From assembly GCA_030765135.1 (NCBI GenBank), contig JAVCDC010000145.1, positions 1 through 64,000 on the forward strand: a stretch of 64,000 nt of DNA. The letters run 5' to 3'. The position numbers and the translations under genes are program-made. The stretch's first letter is position 1, and every line of letters begins with the position of its first letter. The stretch is from Candidatus Tritonobacter lacicola. GTDB taxonomy: Bacteria; Auribacterota; Tritonobacteria; Tritonobacterales; Tritonobacteraceae. Below the pieces are notes generated by a model, which was given only the letters and a program-made list of their open reading frames with translations, made no database searches and was not told the origin of the DNA. Positions 36,997 through 47,407 of the stretch are shown one piece after another.

Positions 36997-39900
36997 ATGT
37001 TCAGCAAGTTTTTCATAAACAGGCCCATCTTCGCGTCGGTCATCTCGATCGCCATCGTTATCGCCGGGTCGATCACAATTCCCCTTCTCCCCATCGAACA
37101 GACGCCGGACATCACGCCCCCCACCGTCCAGGTCAAAACGAACTACCCCGGGGCGAGCGCCGAGGTGGTCGCGGAAACCGTCGCCACCCCCATCGAGGAA
37201 CAGGTCAACGGCGTGGACAACATGATCTACATGTACTCGACGAGCGCGGACGACGGCTCCATGAACCTGACGGTCGCCTTCGAAGTCGGGACCGACGTCG
37301 ACATGGCCACGGTCCTCGTCCAGAACAGGGTGAACATGGCCGAGCCGACGCTTCCGGAGGAGGTGAAGCGCCAGGGCATCACCACCCAGAAGCAGTCGAC
37401 CAACATCGTTCTCGTCGTGAACCTCATCTCACCCGGCGAGGAGTACGACGAGATCTACCTCTCCAACTATATCAACATCTTCATCAAGGACGTCCTCCTC
37501 AGGGTGCACGGCGTTGGTGACGTGAACGTCTTCGGCGCCAAGGACTACGGGATGCGCATCTGGCTCAATCCCGACCTTGTCAGGTCGCGCGGCCTGACGA
37601 CGGAGGACGTCATCAACGCCATCCGCGAGCAGAATGTCCAGGTGGCTGCCGGCCAGATTGGCGCGCCGCCCAGCCCGAAGAACCAGCAGTTCCAGTACAC
37701 GGTAAACACGCTCGGACGCCTCAAGACCGTCGAGCAGTTCGAGGACATCATCCTGAAGGTCGGCGAAGACGGACGGCTCGTTCGCGTCAAGGACGTCGCG
37801 AGGGTCGAGCTTGGCGCCCAGTCCTACACCTCCTACTGCCAGCTTGACGGCTCCCCGTCAATCGCGATGGGGGTCTACCAGCTTCCGGGAGCCAACGCCA
37901 TAGCCGTCGCCCAGGGCGTCAAGGAGGCGATGGACGAGCTGGCCAAGAGCTTCCCGAAGGGCGTCGAGTACCGGATCGCCTTCGACACGACGAAGTTCGT
38001 CCACGCCTCCATCAAGGAGGTAATCCAGACCCTGTTCATAGCGATAATCCTCGTCATCCTGACGGTCTATATCTTCCTCCAGGACTTCCGCACGACGCTG
38101 ATACCCGCCATAACCATCCCAGTCTCCCTGATCGGCACCTTCGCCGTGATGATGGCTGTGGGCCTCTCCATCAATACGCTCTCCCTCTTCGGCCTCTTGC
38201 TCGCGATAGGGATCGTTGTCGACGACGCCATCGTCGTCGTCGAGAACACCACGCGCATCATCAACGAAGAGGGGCTTCCCGCCAAGGAGGCCGCCTTGAA
38301 GAGCATGGAGCAGATCACCGGGCCCGTCGTCGCCACGACGCTCGTCCTCCTCGCCGTCTTCGTGCCGACCGCCATGACGGGCGGCATCACGGGGAGGCTC
38401 TACCAGCAGTTCGCCCTCACCATCTCGATCTCGACCGTCTTCTCCTCGATCAACGCGCTGACAATGAGCCCGGCCCTCTGCGGGCTCCTTCTTCGTCCGT
38501 CGAAGGGGCGGCACGGGTGGTTCTTCAACCTCTTCAACAAGTACTTCGACCGGACCACGAAGGGCTATCACCGGGTCGTCTCCCTGGTCGTCCACAGGAC
38601 GGCGGTGATGATGCTCATCTTTGCCGGCCTGGGCGTCCTCATGTTCCTCGGCTTCAAGACCGTGCCGGGAGGCTTCATCCCGGACGAGGACCAGGGCTAC
38701 GTCTTCATCAGCGTCCGCCTCCCGGACGGCGCGACGCTCGAGCGCACGAGGGTCATACTCGACCGCATCAACGGGGCCCTGGGGAACACGCCGGGGGTGG
38801 CGGACTACATTACCATCGGGGGCTACTCCATCCTGGACAACATGAACTCGACCAACACGGGGTCCTACTTCGTGACGCTGACGCCCTGGGACGACCGCAA
38901 GTCCAAAGCCCTCCAGGTGTGGGGCGTCCTCGAGAATCTGAACGCGCAGCTTTCACAAATCGAGGACGCGATATGCTTCGCGTTCGGGCCGCCTGCAATC
39001 ATGGGCCTTGGAAACGCCTCCGGCTTCGACTTCCGTCTCGAGGACCGCGCCGACCTCGGCCTGGTCATGCTCCAGGAGGTTGCCGAGGACCTTGTCTTCA
39101 ACGGCAACAACGATCCCGTCCTCACGCGTATGAACAACAGCTTCAGGGCCACGGTACCGCAGATCTATCTCGACATAGACCGCACGAAGGTCAAGACGCT
39201 CGGCATCCCGCTGAGCATGGTCTTCGATACCCTCCAGGTCTACCTGGGCTCACTCTACGTGAACGACTTCAACATCTTCGGACGCGTCTACAAGGTCATG
39301 GCACAAGCGGACTACGAGTTCAGGAGCCGCGTGGAGACCATCGGGCAACTGCAGGTGCGGGACAAGGAGGGGAAGATGGCCCCGCTCGCCACTCTTCTCA
39401 CGGTGCAGGAGACGGCGGGGCCCCAGGCCGTCTTCCACTACAACCTGTATACCTCGGCGCCGCTAACCGGAGAGCCCCGGGCGGGATACAGCTCGGGTCA
39501 GGCGATGAACGCCATGGCGGCGCTCGCAAAGAGGCTCCTCCCCCCCGGGATGGGGTACGACTGGTCGGGCATCAGCTACCAGCAGATCCAGGCGGGGGCG
39601 CAGACCGTCTTCATCTTCGGCCTCGCCATCGTCTTCGTCTACCTCTTTCTCTCCGCGCAGTACGAGAGCTGGTCGATTCCCCTGGCCGTGATGCTCTCCA
39701 TTCCGCTCGCGCTCTTCGGGGCGATCCTCTTCACCTTACTGCGCTCCTACGACAACAACATCTACACGCAGATAGGTTTGGTGCTCCTGATCGGTATGGC
39801 AAGCAAGAGCGCGATCCTCATTGTCGAGTTCGCCAAAACGCGCAGGGAGGAGGGGGAGTCGATCATAGAGGCGGCAGTCGAGGCGGCACGTCTTCGTTTC

Positions 39901-40164
39901 CGCGCCATACTCATGACGGCTTTCTCGTTCATCCTCGGCGTCATGCCCCTCGTCATCGCCGTCGGCGCCGGCGCCGTCAGCCGCCGTAACCTGGGAACCG
40001 CCGTCTTCGGCGGCATGCTAGCCGCGACGGTCTTCGGCGTGATCTTCATCCCCGTTCTCTACGTCGTAGTCCAGCGGACGGCCGAGAAGCTGGGAGGCAA
40101 AGGCAAAGAGGCACCGGAAAAAAAGCTGCAGTCCTCACCGAACGAGGACACGAAAGAGAGCTGA
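36997..40164 (+). CDS. RND efflux inner-membrane transporter (AcrB/HAE1 family)
   Basis: MFSKFFINRPIFASVISIAIVIAGSI, IGIVVDDAIVVVENTTRI, IGLVLLIGMASKSAILIVEFAK; 1055 aa. Confidence 0.97.
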   Translation: MFSKFFINRPIFASVISIAIVIAGSITIPLLPIEQTPDITPPTVQVKTNYPGASAEVVAETVATPIEEQVNGVDNMIYMYSTSADDGSMNLTVAFEVGTDVDMATVLVQNRVNMAEPTLPEEVKRQGITTQKQSTNIVLVVNLISPGEEYDEIYLSNYINIFIKDVLLRVHGVGDVNVFGAKDYGMRIWLNPDLVRSRGLTTEDVINAIREQNVQVAAGQIGAPPSPKNQQFQYTVNTLGRLKTVEQFEDIILKVGEDGRLVRVKDVARVELGAQSYTSYCQLDGSPSIAMGVYQLPGANAIAVAQGVKEAMDELAKSFPKGVEYRIAFDTTKFVHASIKEVIQTLFIAIILVILTVYIFLQDFRTTLIPAITIPVSLIGTFAVMMAVGLSINTLSLFGLLLAIGIVVDDAIVVVENTTRIINEEGLPAKEAALKSMEQITGPVVATTLVLLAVFVPTAMTGGITGRLYQQFALTISISTVFSSINALTMSPALCGLLLRPSKGRHGWFFNLFNKYFDRTTKGYHRVVSLVVHRTAVMMLIFAGLGVLMFLGFKTVPGGFIPDEDQGYVFISVRLPDGATLERTRVILDRINGALGNTPGVADYITIGGYSILDNMNSTNTGSYFVTLTPWDDRKSKALQVWGVLENLNAQLSQIEDAICFAFGPPAIMGLGNASGFDFRLEDRADLGLVMLQEVAEDLVFNGNNDPVLTRMNNSFRATVPQIYLDIDRTKVKTLGIPLSMVFDTLQVYLGSLYVNDFNIFGRVYKVMAQADYEFRSRVETIGQLQVRDKEGKMAPLATLLTVQETAGPQAVFHYNLYTSAPLTGEPRAGYSSGQAMNAMAALAKRLLPPGMGYDWSGISYQQIQAGAQTVFIFGLAIVFVYLFLSAQYESWSIPLAVMLSIPLALFGAILFTLLRSYDNNIYTQIGLVLLIGMASKSAILIVEFAKTRREEGESIIEAAVEAARLRFRAILMTAFSFILGVMPLVIAVGAGAVSRRNLGTAVFGGMLAATVFGVIFIPVLYVVVQRTAEKLGGKGKEAPEKKLQSSPNEDTKES

Positions 40165-40218
40165 CACGAGAGTAAACGGATAAGGTCATCGCATAAAAAC
40201 AGTAGCAGCCGGGCACCA

Positions 40219-41769
40219 ATGGAAGATATAAAGGAGTGTGATTTTACTGAGATGAAACACGTCGATTATACAAACCGTAACGGCCTTGGGCGATCCTCCC
40301 TGCCCGCGCTTCTCCTGGGGATTCTCTTTCTCGGCATGTTCGCGGGGTGCGCCGTTGGCCCACGCTATAGAACGCCGGAGATGAAATTGCCGGACGCCTG
40401 GCAGCAGAAAATGACAGAGGGAATTCTGGAAGAGGAGCCGAATATCCAGACCTGGTGGACCACTCTCCAGGACCCTACGCTCAACAGCCTTATCAAGAGA
40501 GCGGCGGCGGGAAACCTGAGCCTGCAAGAAGCGTTCGCCAGGATCAACGAGGCGCACGCAAACCTGGGGATCGCCCGGTCGGGCAGGTTCCCGGCCGTAG
40601 ACGGTACGGGGTATTTCGAAAGAAGCCGGAACAGCGAGGACTTCGGGCCCGGCAGCGCCGACGGCAAGCTCACGGACAACTACTACGGGACCGCGCTGGA
40701 CACGACATGGGAGGTAGACCTCTGGGGAAGGATCACCCGCTCCATCCAATCGGCGGACGCAAGCCTGCAGGCAATGGTAGACAACTACAGGGACGTCCTC
40801 GTGGTGCTCTACGCGGAGATAGCCTACAACTACATTGACGTGCGCACACTCCAGGAGCGTATCAAGTACGCCGAGGGAAATGCGGGTACGCAGAGCAAGA
40901 CGCTCCAGCTCACACAGGACCGCTTTAAAGCGGAGATAACCGGAGAGCTCGACGTGCGCCAGGCGGAGCTGAACCTGGCAAGAACGGAATCAGCCATCCC
41001 CACACTTAAGACCGACCTGGCACAGGCGATCAACCGGCTTGGAGTCCTGCTCGGGGAATATCCGGAGGCGCTTCACAAGGAGCTGGCACAAGCTAAACCC
41101 ATGCCAAGGGTACACGAGAAGATATCGGCAGGCCTTCCCGCGGAGCTTCTGCGACAGCGACCTGACATCCGCCGGGCAGAGCGCCAGCTCGCCGCGCAGA
41201 CAGCCCGTATCGGCGTGGCGACCGCTGACCTGCTCCCGCAGTTCAAACTCGACGGCGCCATCGGGTTCCAGGGCACCAAGGACTTCATCGACCATTCCCG
41301 CATGACGTGGGCGCTCAAACCCAATTTTCGCTGGAAACTCTTCGAGGGCGGCGCCGTCACGGGTCAGATCAAGGTAGAGCAGGCACGCACCGAGGAAGCC
41401 CTGGCGAACTACACGCGGACCGTCCTCGCCGGGCTCGAGGACGTGGAAGATTCCATGGTCGCATACATACAGGAGCGTGAACGCAGGGATATCCTGGCGC
41501 GCTCGGTAGTTGCCGCACGGAGGTCCGTACAACTCGTCGAAACCCTATACAAAACCGGCCTCACCGACTTCCAGAACGTCCAGGATATGCAGCGGACATT
41601 GTTCCTGCAGCAGGACGATTACGCCGAGAGCCAGGGCCAGGTCACGAAAGACCTGGTCCGGATCTACAAAGCCCTGGGCGGCGGATGGTCGCCGGACGAG
41701 CCTACATACAAAAAGGGCGTTCTCGACAAAGTCAAAGGCAAGCTCAAACTTCCAACGGGCGCGTTATGA
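40219..41769 (+). CDS. Outer-membrane factor lipoprotein (NodT/TolC family)
   Basis: GCAVGPRYRTPEMKLPDAWQ; LPAELLRQRPDIRRAERQLAAQTARIGVATADLLPQFKLDG. Confidence 0.93.
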   Translation: MEDIKECDFTEMKHVDYTNRNGLGRSSLPALLLGILFLGMFAGCAVGPRYRTPEMKLPDAWQQKMTEGILEEEPNIQTWWTTLQDPTLNSLIKRAAAGNLSLQEAFARINEAHANLGIARSGRFPAVDGTGYFERSRNSEDFGPGSADGKLTDNYYGTALDTTWEVDLWGRITRSIQSADASLQAMVDNYRDVLVVLYAEIAYNYIDVRTLQERIKYAEGNAGTQSKTLQLTQDRFKAEITGELDVRQAELNLARTESAIPTLKTDLAQAINRLGVLLGEYPEALHKELAQAKPMPRVHEKISAGLPAELLRQRPDIRRAERQLAAQTARIGVATADLLPQFKLDGAIGFQGTKDFIDHSRMTWALKPNFRWKLFEGGAVTGQIKVEQARTEEALANYTRTVLAGLEDVEDSMVAYIQERERRDILARSVVAARRSVQLVETLYKTGLTDFQNVQDMQRTLFLQQDDYAESQGQVTKDLVRIYKALGGGWSPDEPTYKKGVLDKVKGKLKLPTGAL

Positions 41770-41789
41770 ACCGCGGCTGAAGACTATAA

Positions 41790-42491
41790 TCAGAACTCCA
41801 GGAGCAGGCCGGTACCGATAACGTGAGAGCCATCCCAATCCCCCCCTCTCCCGGGGCGGAAAGCACGGCGCATATAAAAGAGATTCACAACCACTTTCTT
41901 ATAAAGCCTCACCCTGAAGCCGCCGCACAGCCTGTTCTCGTTGTAACCAATGTTATTCGTGAGGTTGTAGTAGAAGTCATTGCCCGCGTAAGGGGAGATG
42001 GTGAGATTTTCGGTCTTGAGTACCGGATAGGAAAGCGTTGGAAATATGCTATATCTCCAGGTTTGCGTATGGGCGGCGTAGGGCCTGATACGCCACCATA
42101 GCTGGTTCTGCAGCTGTAAAGTGAGCGGGCCAAGATAGCCATCTTTATCCACGCCCAGGTCGGCCATGCTGAAACTCGGCGTGACAAAAAACATGGGGCG
42201 GTGCTCCGTACGAAAATCCCCCGGGGGCCCGCTATTGACATTCGCGTACTGCGCGCTCAGCGTGAGCCACTTGAGCGGTTTATACTCCGGGCCAAAGTAG
42301 AAGTGATAATAATAAAACTCGTCCAAATCCTCCCGGAAACGGCTCTGAAAGGAACACTTGAGATACAGCTTTTCCTTTTTTATGGGAACTCTGAAAGCGT
42401 AATCGTTCCAGGTGCCCCAGTCATCGGCCCCGTTGGCCGCCAGGGGCGCTCCGAGTAAAAAGGCCATGCCACAGATAAAAATTTTGCTCAT
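41790..42491 (-). CDS. DUF2490-type outer membrane beta-barrel protein
   Basis: DDWGTWNDYAFRVPIKKEKLYLKCSFQSRFREDLDEFYYYHFYFGPEYKPLKWLTLSAQY; final hydrophobic LLLEF. Confidence 0.7.
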   Translation of the reverse strand: MSKIFICGMAFLLGAPLAANGADDWGTWNDYAFRVPIKKEKLYLKCSFQSRFREDLDEFYYYHFYFGPEYKPLKWLTLSAQYANVNSGPPGDFRTEHRPMFFVTPSFSMADLGVDKDGYLGPLTLQLQNQLWWRIRPYAAHTQTWRYSIFPTLSYPVLKTENLTISPYAGNDFYYNLTNNIGYNENRLCGGFRVRLYKKVVVNLFYMRRAFRPGRGGDWDGSHVIGTGLLLEF

Positions 42492-42559
42492 GAAGTCGCC
42501 GTTAAATTAACTCTACAAAATATTTCAGGCAACGGTCAGTTCAAAATAGCCGGCGCTGC

Positions 42560-42614
42560 AATGCCTCAGTTATGCAGCTGAGATTCCGGTTGTCCAGTCC
42601 ATAACTGAGGCATT
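42560..42614. repeat. 15-bp perfect inverted repeat with 25-nt loop
   Basis: AATGCCTCAGTTATG ... CATAACTGAGGCATT. Confidence 0.75.
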
Positions 42615-42893
42615 ACCCGGTGCCGCATCCGGCCAGTCACAGTGGTACCGCCGACGACACGCCATCGAGGAATATCCTGCAAAGTATCTGGTTCTTCTCC
42701 AGAATAGTCAATAATGACATGGTACTACAAATGTTTATTTTTTCGCCCTTATCAAACTACTCGACCCCGACGCGCCTCTTTAGAGCTTTGCCGGCCATCA
42801 AGAATACACTATAATCTCATCCGGGTATTTGGGAGCAATTAATCTTGGCACTCTATCTCAAAGAGAGTCTCTCGGAGTTCAGCACCTATTTTC

Positions 42894-45791
42894 ATGGAGG
42901 ACAGGATCATGCTTAAGAACAACGGGTTCCCGCCCGGCACGAATTCCGGACACCTTCGGCCTGTCCGGAACCGGGCCTTTCGTAACCTATGCGGCATTAT
43001 GACTGGCATTCTGACAGTGTTGCTGCTGCCGGCAGCGACTGTTCACGCGCAGGATCCGGGCATTCAACCCAAGGAGCAGACAGGCATAACGCAACCGGCC
43101 GATAAAGCCCTCCTGGAGGTATCCGGCCCGAACGAACGTATCCGGGAAGCCCGGGCGGTTCTCAAGATGGACGAGGCCGGGCAATGGCCCGGGTTCCTCC
43201 AGGAGATGGCCCGGAAGAACGTTTCCTATTCCAAAGACCTGGACGCGGTGAACAGCAGCGCAAGCAAGGTCGAGGACAACATCAGCCGGCTCAAGGAGAA
43301 ACTGGCCGAGGTCAAAGGCAACTACGAGCGCACCAGGAAGCGCGTGAAGTCGATGGGGCTGACCTCCACTGCGGGCGTTTTCTTTGAAAGGAGGCTTAGG
43401 GCACTGTCCAGGCTGAGGGCCCCGACAAGAGCCGTCGATACACGGCGGCGTGAAATCAGGCGCATTGCAAAAGAAGAGCTTATGCTCGAAGACCTGCGAG
43501 AGGAAGTTTCGTACTTGGATGCCGAAGAGTTGCATAGACATCTCGCGGATTTGAATATGCCCCCGGAGCGGGAAAAAGAATTGGAGCAGCAGAGCGAACA
43601 GTTGATCCAGCAAACGAAGCAACTTCTCAACGAGATCAGTGTTGCATATCCTCGATATCTTGCACTTCTGTCCGACGAGGGCTACGCAGAGCGAGCACTG
43701 CGCCTGGAGGTCAACTCGTATATCAACCTCCTCAAGGCCCAGCTGCTCTGGACAAGAAGCAACCAGGCGTTCAGCGGCGCCGACCTGCTGTTCGTCGGAA
43801 AAGCCCTCTCCCGCCTGTTCTCTCCCTGGAACTGGCATAACGTAATCAGCGACCTCATCGCCTCGATAAAGCGCTCTCCGTCGGGGTGGGGGATCTGTTT
43901 ATTGCTCGCGCTCATCTGGGCGGTTGCCTGCCCGCGGCTGGCCGGGCGCATCAGGGACCTGAACAGCCGGGCGGGCAGCACCGGGGACGATTCGATCCTG
44001 CCCACCGCCCGGGCGCTGATACTGGCGGTTATTCACGCGGGCGGATTACCGCTTCTCGTTTATCTTGCGGCAAGACAGTTATGGCTATTTCCCGGCTCAC
44101 AGGTATTCACCCGTTCGGTCTGCGCGGGGCTCATCGCGTCCGCCAAGATTCTGTTCGGGGCCAGGTTGGCTTTCGAGACCTTCGGACCGGGCGGCATCGG
44201 CCGGGCGCACTTCCACTGGCCCGAAGCTGTCTGCCGCGCGATCGGCCGGTGCGCGCGGCAGGTAATGCTCTTTGTTGTTCCCCTGGTTTTCTTCATGATT
44301 ATTCTGAATACCGGCATGAGCGCCGCGGAGCGAGGCTCTCTCGGCCGGTTCGTTTTCATGGCAATGATGATCGTGTTTGCCGTGATCCTCGCCCCCCTCT
44401 TCCGCTCCGGCAGCCCGGTGATGTCGCTCCCAGCATTCCTCAGGAGCAGAGGCCCCTGCGCGAAAATGAGCCGGCTCTTCCTCCCGGCGGCTGTAACGAT
44501 ACCGCTGCTCCTGCTGTTTTTCGCCTGGCAGGGCTATTACCACAGTGTCATCGGAATCGGCGGCGCTTTTCTGCGCACGATCGCCCTGCTGCTGGCGCTC
44601 GTGTTTATCAAGGCGTTTATGGTTCGCTGGTGGCAGCTTTTCAAGCAACGAATCGAGCTCCGGGAAAAGAAGCCCGGCGTTCAAACCGCCACCGGCGCCC
44701 CCCCCGCAGGCGGTTCGACTGAACCCGCGGAACAGGGAAAGACCGCATCTCAGCGCGAAGGAGCCCACTCCGATCCGGCCGACTTCAGTAAGCAGGCATC
44801 CCTGTTAATCAGATTGGTCATCATGGCGCTGGCCCTGGCCGGCCTGTACGTGATCTGGGGGATGAGCGTCCCCGTCCTGCAACTTTTAAACGGGATCATA
44901 CTATGGACCTACCAGCTGGGTATAAATGCTTCACAGCAGCTTTTGATCAAACCGGTAACCCTCGGCAACCTCATTCTCTGCTTTGTAATCCTCTGGTTAA
45001 CGGCGCTTATCTCAAAAAACATTTCCGGCTTTCTGAACGCGATTGTCTTCAGGCGCCTTAAAACGGACCCTGCGAACAGGCACGCCCTCGGGCTCATTTC
45101 CAGATACGCGGTGGTTATCGTAGGATTGATCCTGGCGATGAACGAGATCGGCATCGGGTGGTCCAAAGTTCAATGGCTGGTCGCCGCCCTGACCGTCGGA
45201 CTGGGCTTCGGCCTCCAGGATATCGTCGCCAATTTTGTCGCAGGCATCATTATACTTTTCGAAAAGCCCATACGCATCGGCGATACAATCACCATGCTCG
45301 GCACCAGCGGGAAGGTCACCCGGATACAAATTCGTTCCACCACTATCACCGATTGGGACCGCCGCGAAACGATAATCCCGAACAAGTCATTCCTCACGGA
45401 CAAGATCGTCAACTGGTCCCTGACCGATTCGATAATAAGAATCGACATTGAGGTCGGCATCGCCTACGGCTCCGATACCGCCAAGGCAGAAGAGCTGCTT
45501 CTGAAGACAGCCGGGAAGAACCCGCTCGTGATGAATGACCCGGCCCCGAGCGTGATGTTCTTCAATTTCGGTGACAACAGCCTCGACTTCAAGCTGAGGG
45601 CTTTTATCCACACAAAGGATCGCATTCTCGCCACGCATCAGCTTCACCTCGCGATTAATGAGGCGTTCAACAGGGCCGGCATCGAAATACCCTTCCCGCA
45701 GCGCGACACACACCTGGACGCGCCCCGGCCACTCGATGTCCGCATCGTCAAAGAGACGCCCGGCTCAACGCCCCCTGAACAGGAGGGGTAA
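42894..45791 (+). CDS. Large mechanosensitive channel (MscS/MscK-type)
   Basis: Periplasmic coiled-coil domain, multiple TMs, VAALTVGLGFGLQDIVANFVAGIIILFEKPIRIGDTI, ITDWDRRETIIPNKSFLTDKIVNWSLTD. Confidence 0.93.
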   Translation: MEDRIMLKNNGFPPGTNSGHLRPVRNRAFRNLCGIMTGILTVLLLPAATVHAQDPGIQPKEQTGITQPADKALLEVSGPNERIREARAVLKMDEAGQWPGFLQEMARKNVSYSKDLDAVNSSASKVEDNISRLKEKLAEVKGNYERTRKRVKSMGLTSTAGVFFERRLRALSRLRAPTRAVDTRRREIRRIAKEELMLEDLREEVSYLDAEELHRHLADLNMPPEREKELEQQSEQLIQQTKQLLNEISVAYPRYLALLSDEGYAERALRLEVNSYINLLKAQLLWTRSNQAFSGADLLFVGKALSRLFSPWNWHNVISDLIASIKRSPSGWGICLLLALIWAVACPRLAGRIRDLNSRAGSTGDDSILPTARALILAVIHAGGLPLLVYLAARQLWLFPGSQVFTRSVCAGLIASAKILFGARLAFETFGPGGIGRAHFHWPEAVCRAIGRCARQVMLFVVPLVFFMIILNTGMSAAERGSLGRFVFMAMMIVFAVILAPLFRSGSPVMSLPAFLRSRGPCAKMSRLFLPAAVTIPLLLLFFAWQGYYHSVIGIGGAFLRTIALLLALVFIKAFMVRWWQLFKQRIELREKKPGVQTATGAPPAGGSTEPAEQGKTASQREGAHSDPADFSKQASLLIRLVIMALALAGLYVIWGMSVPVLQLLNGIILWTYQLGINASQQLLIKPVTLGNLILCFVILWLTALISKNISGFLNAIVFRRLKTDPANRHALGLISRYAVVIVGLILAMNEIGIGWSKVQWLVAALTVGLGFGLQDIVANFVAGIIILFEKPIRIGDTITMLGTSGKVTRIQIRSTTITDWDRRETIIPNKSFLTDKIVNWSLTDSIIRIDIEVGIAYGSDTAKAEELLLKTAGKNPLVMNDPAPSVMFFNFGDNSLDFKLRAFIHTKDRILATHQLHLAINEAFNRAGIEIPFPQRDTHLDAPRPLDVRIVKETPGSTPPEQEG

Positions 45792-45863
45792 TACAGGCGC
45801 GGGATTTCTTATCGCGAGATAGATATGTAAGAGAGGGATCGAGTCACCCTCAAGCGATCTGCC

Positions 45864-46946
45864 ATGGCTTGTAAACTAGAATACATCGCGGAAGGGCTGA
45901 AGGAGCACCCCCCGCTCCCCTACTTCTTCAAGGAGCGCTTCGAGATATTCAAAGAGATCGACAGGATATTCATGGACGGCTCCCTGACTTCAAGGGGAGG
46001 TGACTTCGATATAGGGGGCGCGAACCGGCAGGTAAAGGCCAATCCGATACTGGACCTGTACGTGCATCAGATGCGCAAGGCCCTGTCCGAGATCGAATCA
46101 TGCAAGGTGGAAGAGGGCGTGGTCGTCTGGCAGCTATACAACATGGGCTACATTGTCAAGACTCCGGGTGTCACCATGGGCTTCGACGTCGTCGGTGGGC
46201 TCAGGTGGACTGACCGGGGATGGGATGTCCCGGCGGAAATAATCTCGGGGCTCTCCAGTTCCATGGACGTGCTCTTCGTGACTCATTACATCGACAATTA
46301 TTACGCCCACCCATCTTCCACATGGCGGCACGTGGACCACTGCGATAAAGAGATCATCGACCTGATGCAAAAGGAGGGTAAGCCCGTCTTCATCCCGACC
46401 GGACACGAGGCCTATTTCGAGGACGGGAAAAACATGATCTACGCACAGCACCACCGGAGCGTCGATATCCTTGGGCTTCACGTGACGTCCTACGGAGGGC
46501 CGCACGTCTATCAGGACAACCCCTTCGATACCCCTCTGATGGTTTACGAGGTCATCACGAAAGAGGGGAAGAAGCTATTTTTCACTGGTGATTTTGACTA
46601 TACCCTGTGCACGACCGTCCCCTACCGGGACAATATCGACGTCCTTTTTATGCGCTGCGGAGGCGTAAGCCCCCTGTATGACGAAGACCATCCCTACGAC
46701 CTGGGCGAGCTCAGCAAAGCCTTCTACTTCGGCGGCGACAGTGACGCGTTCTATTTCGGGCTGGAGGAGTTCGAGTCAAAGTTCGTAGTGGCGGGCCACC
46801 TGGCGGAGATGTCTCATCCGCCGGGAGGGGGCCGCGAAAGCTACACCGCAAGCTTCGATGTCTTCAACAAGCTGAAACTGGCGGGCGAGGACGACCTGAA
46901 ATACCTGATAATGTTCTGGGGAGAGAAATATCACTGCCTTGTTTAA
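45864..46946 (+). CDS. Metallo-beta-lactamase-fold-like protein with altered metal motif
   Basis: YIVKTPGVTMGFDVVGG; VLFVTHYIDNYYAH; GKKLFFTGDFDY; FVVAGHLAEMSHPPGGGRESY. Confidence 0.55.
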   Translation: MACKLEYIAEGLKEHPPLPYFFKERFEIFKEIDRIFMDGSLTSRGGDFDIGGANRQVKANPILDLYVHQMRKALSEIESCKVEEGVVVWQLYNMGYIVKTPGVTMGFDVVGGLRWTDRGWDVPAEIISGLSSSMDVLFVTHYIDNYYAHPSSTWRHVDHCDKEIIDLMQKEGKPVFIPTGHEAYFEDGKNMIYAQHHRSVDILGLHVTSYGGPHVYQDNPFDTPLMVYEVITKEGKKLFFTGDFDYTLCTTVPYRDNIDVLFMRCGGVSPLYDEDHPYDLGELSKAFYFGGDSDAFYFGLEEFESKFVVAGHLAEMSHPPGGGRESYTASFDVFNKLKLAGEDDLKYLIMFWGEKYHCLV

Positions 46947-46956
46947 CCCGAATTAT

Positions 46957-47253
46957 TCATGAATTCGATGCAATAAAATTGCATGTGCTTGATAGCTTGC
47001 CTCGAATCAGCAGCAGTTTCTTTCTCCTGCTCAGGCCTTTAAGACTGGATTCCCTTTTCAAGGCCGATGATCTATCCGGAAACTCCTCGACATACATAAG
47101 ACTTACAGGCCTCCTGCCCCTGGTGTAGCGGCAGCCTCTACCGCGGTTGTGCTCCGAGATTCTCTGCTCAAGGTTGTTCGTGATACCGGTGTAGAGAGTT
47201 CCGTCCCTGCATTTAACTATGTAAACGAACCAGATTTTTTTCATGGACACCAT
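46957..47253 (-). CDS. GIY-YIG nuclease superfamily protein (UPF0213/YhbQ-like)
   Basis: WFVYIVKCRDGTLYTGITNNLEQRISEHNRGRGCRYTRGRRPVSLMYVEEFPDRSSALKRE. Confidence 0.93.
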   Translation of the reverse strand: MVSMKKIWFVYIVKCRDGTLYTGITNNLEQRISEHNRGRGCRYTRGRRPVSLMYVEEFPDRSSALKRESSLKGLSRRKKLLLIRGKLSSTCNFIASNS

Positions 47254-47407
47254 TATAAGGACTCAACCAGGAGATATCGTGATGATAAGGTCAAATCATG
47301 AATACAAATACCGCCTGCAGAGGAATCCGCTCGTGACCCTTACGAGATTGTTGGATTCGCGAATTAACAACACTTGACCCAGGCCCCGCGCGATTTCCAC
47401 ATTCCCC

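Noticed and set aside
38517-39989. 490-aa plus-strand ORF within the RND transporter
   Set aside because: Out-of-frame overlap entirely inside the acrB-like gene; Arg/Pro/Gly-rich shadow translation.
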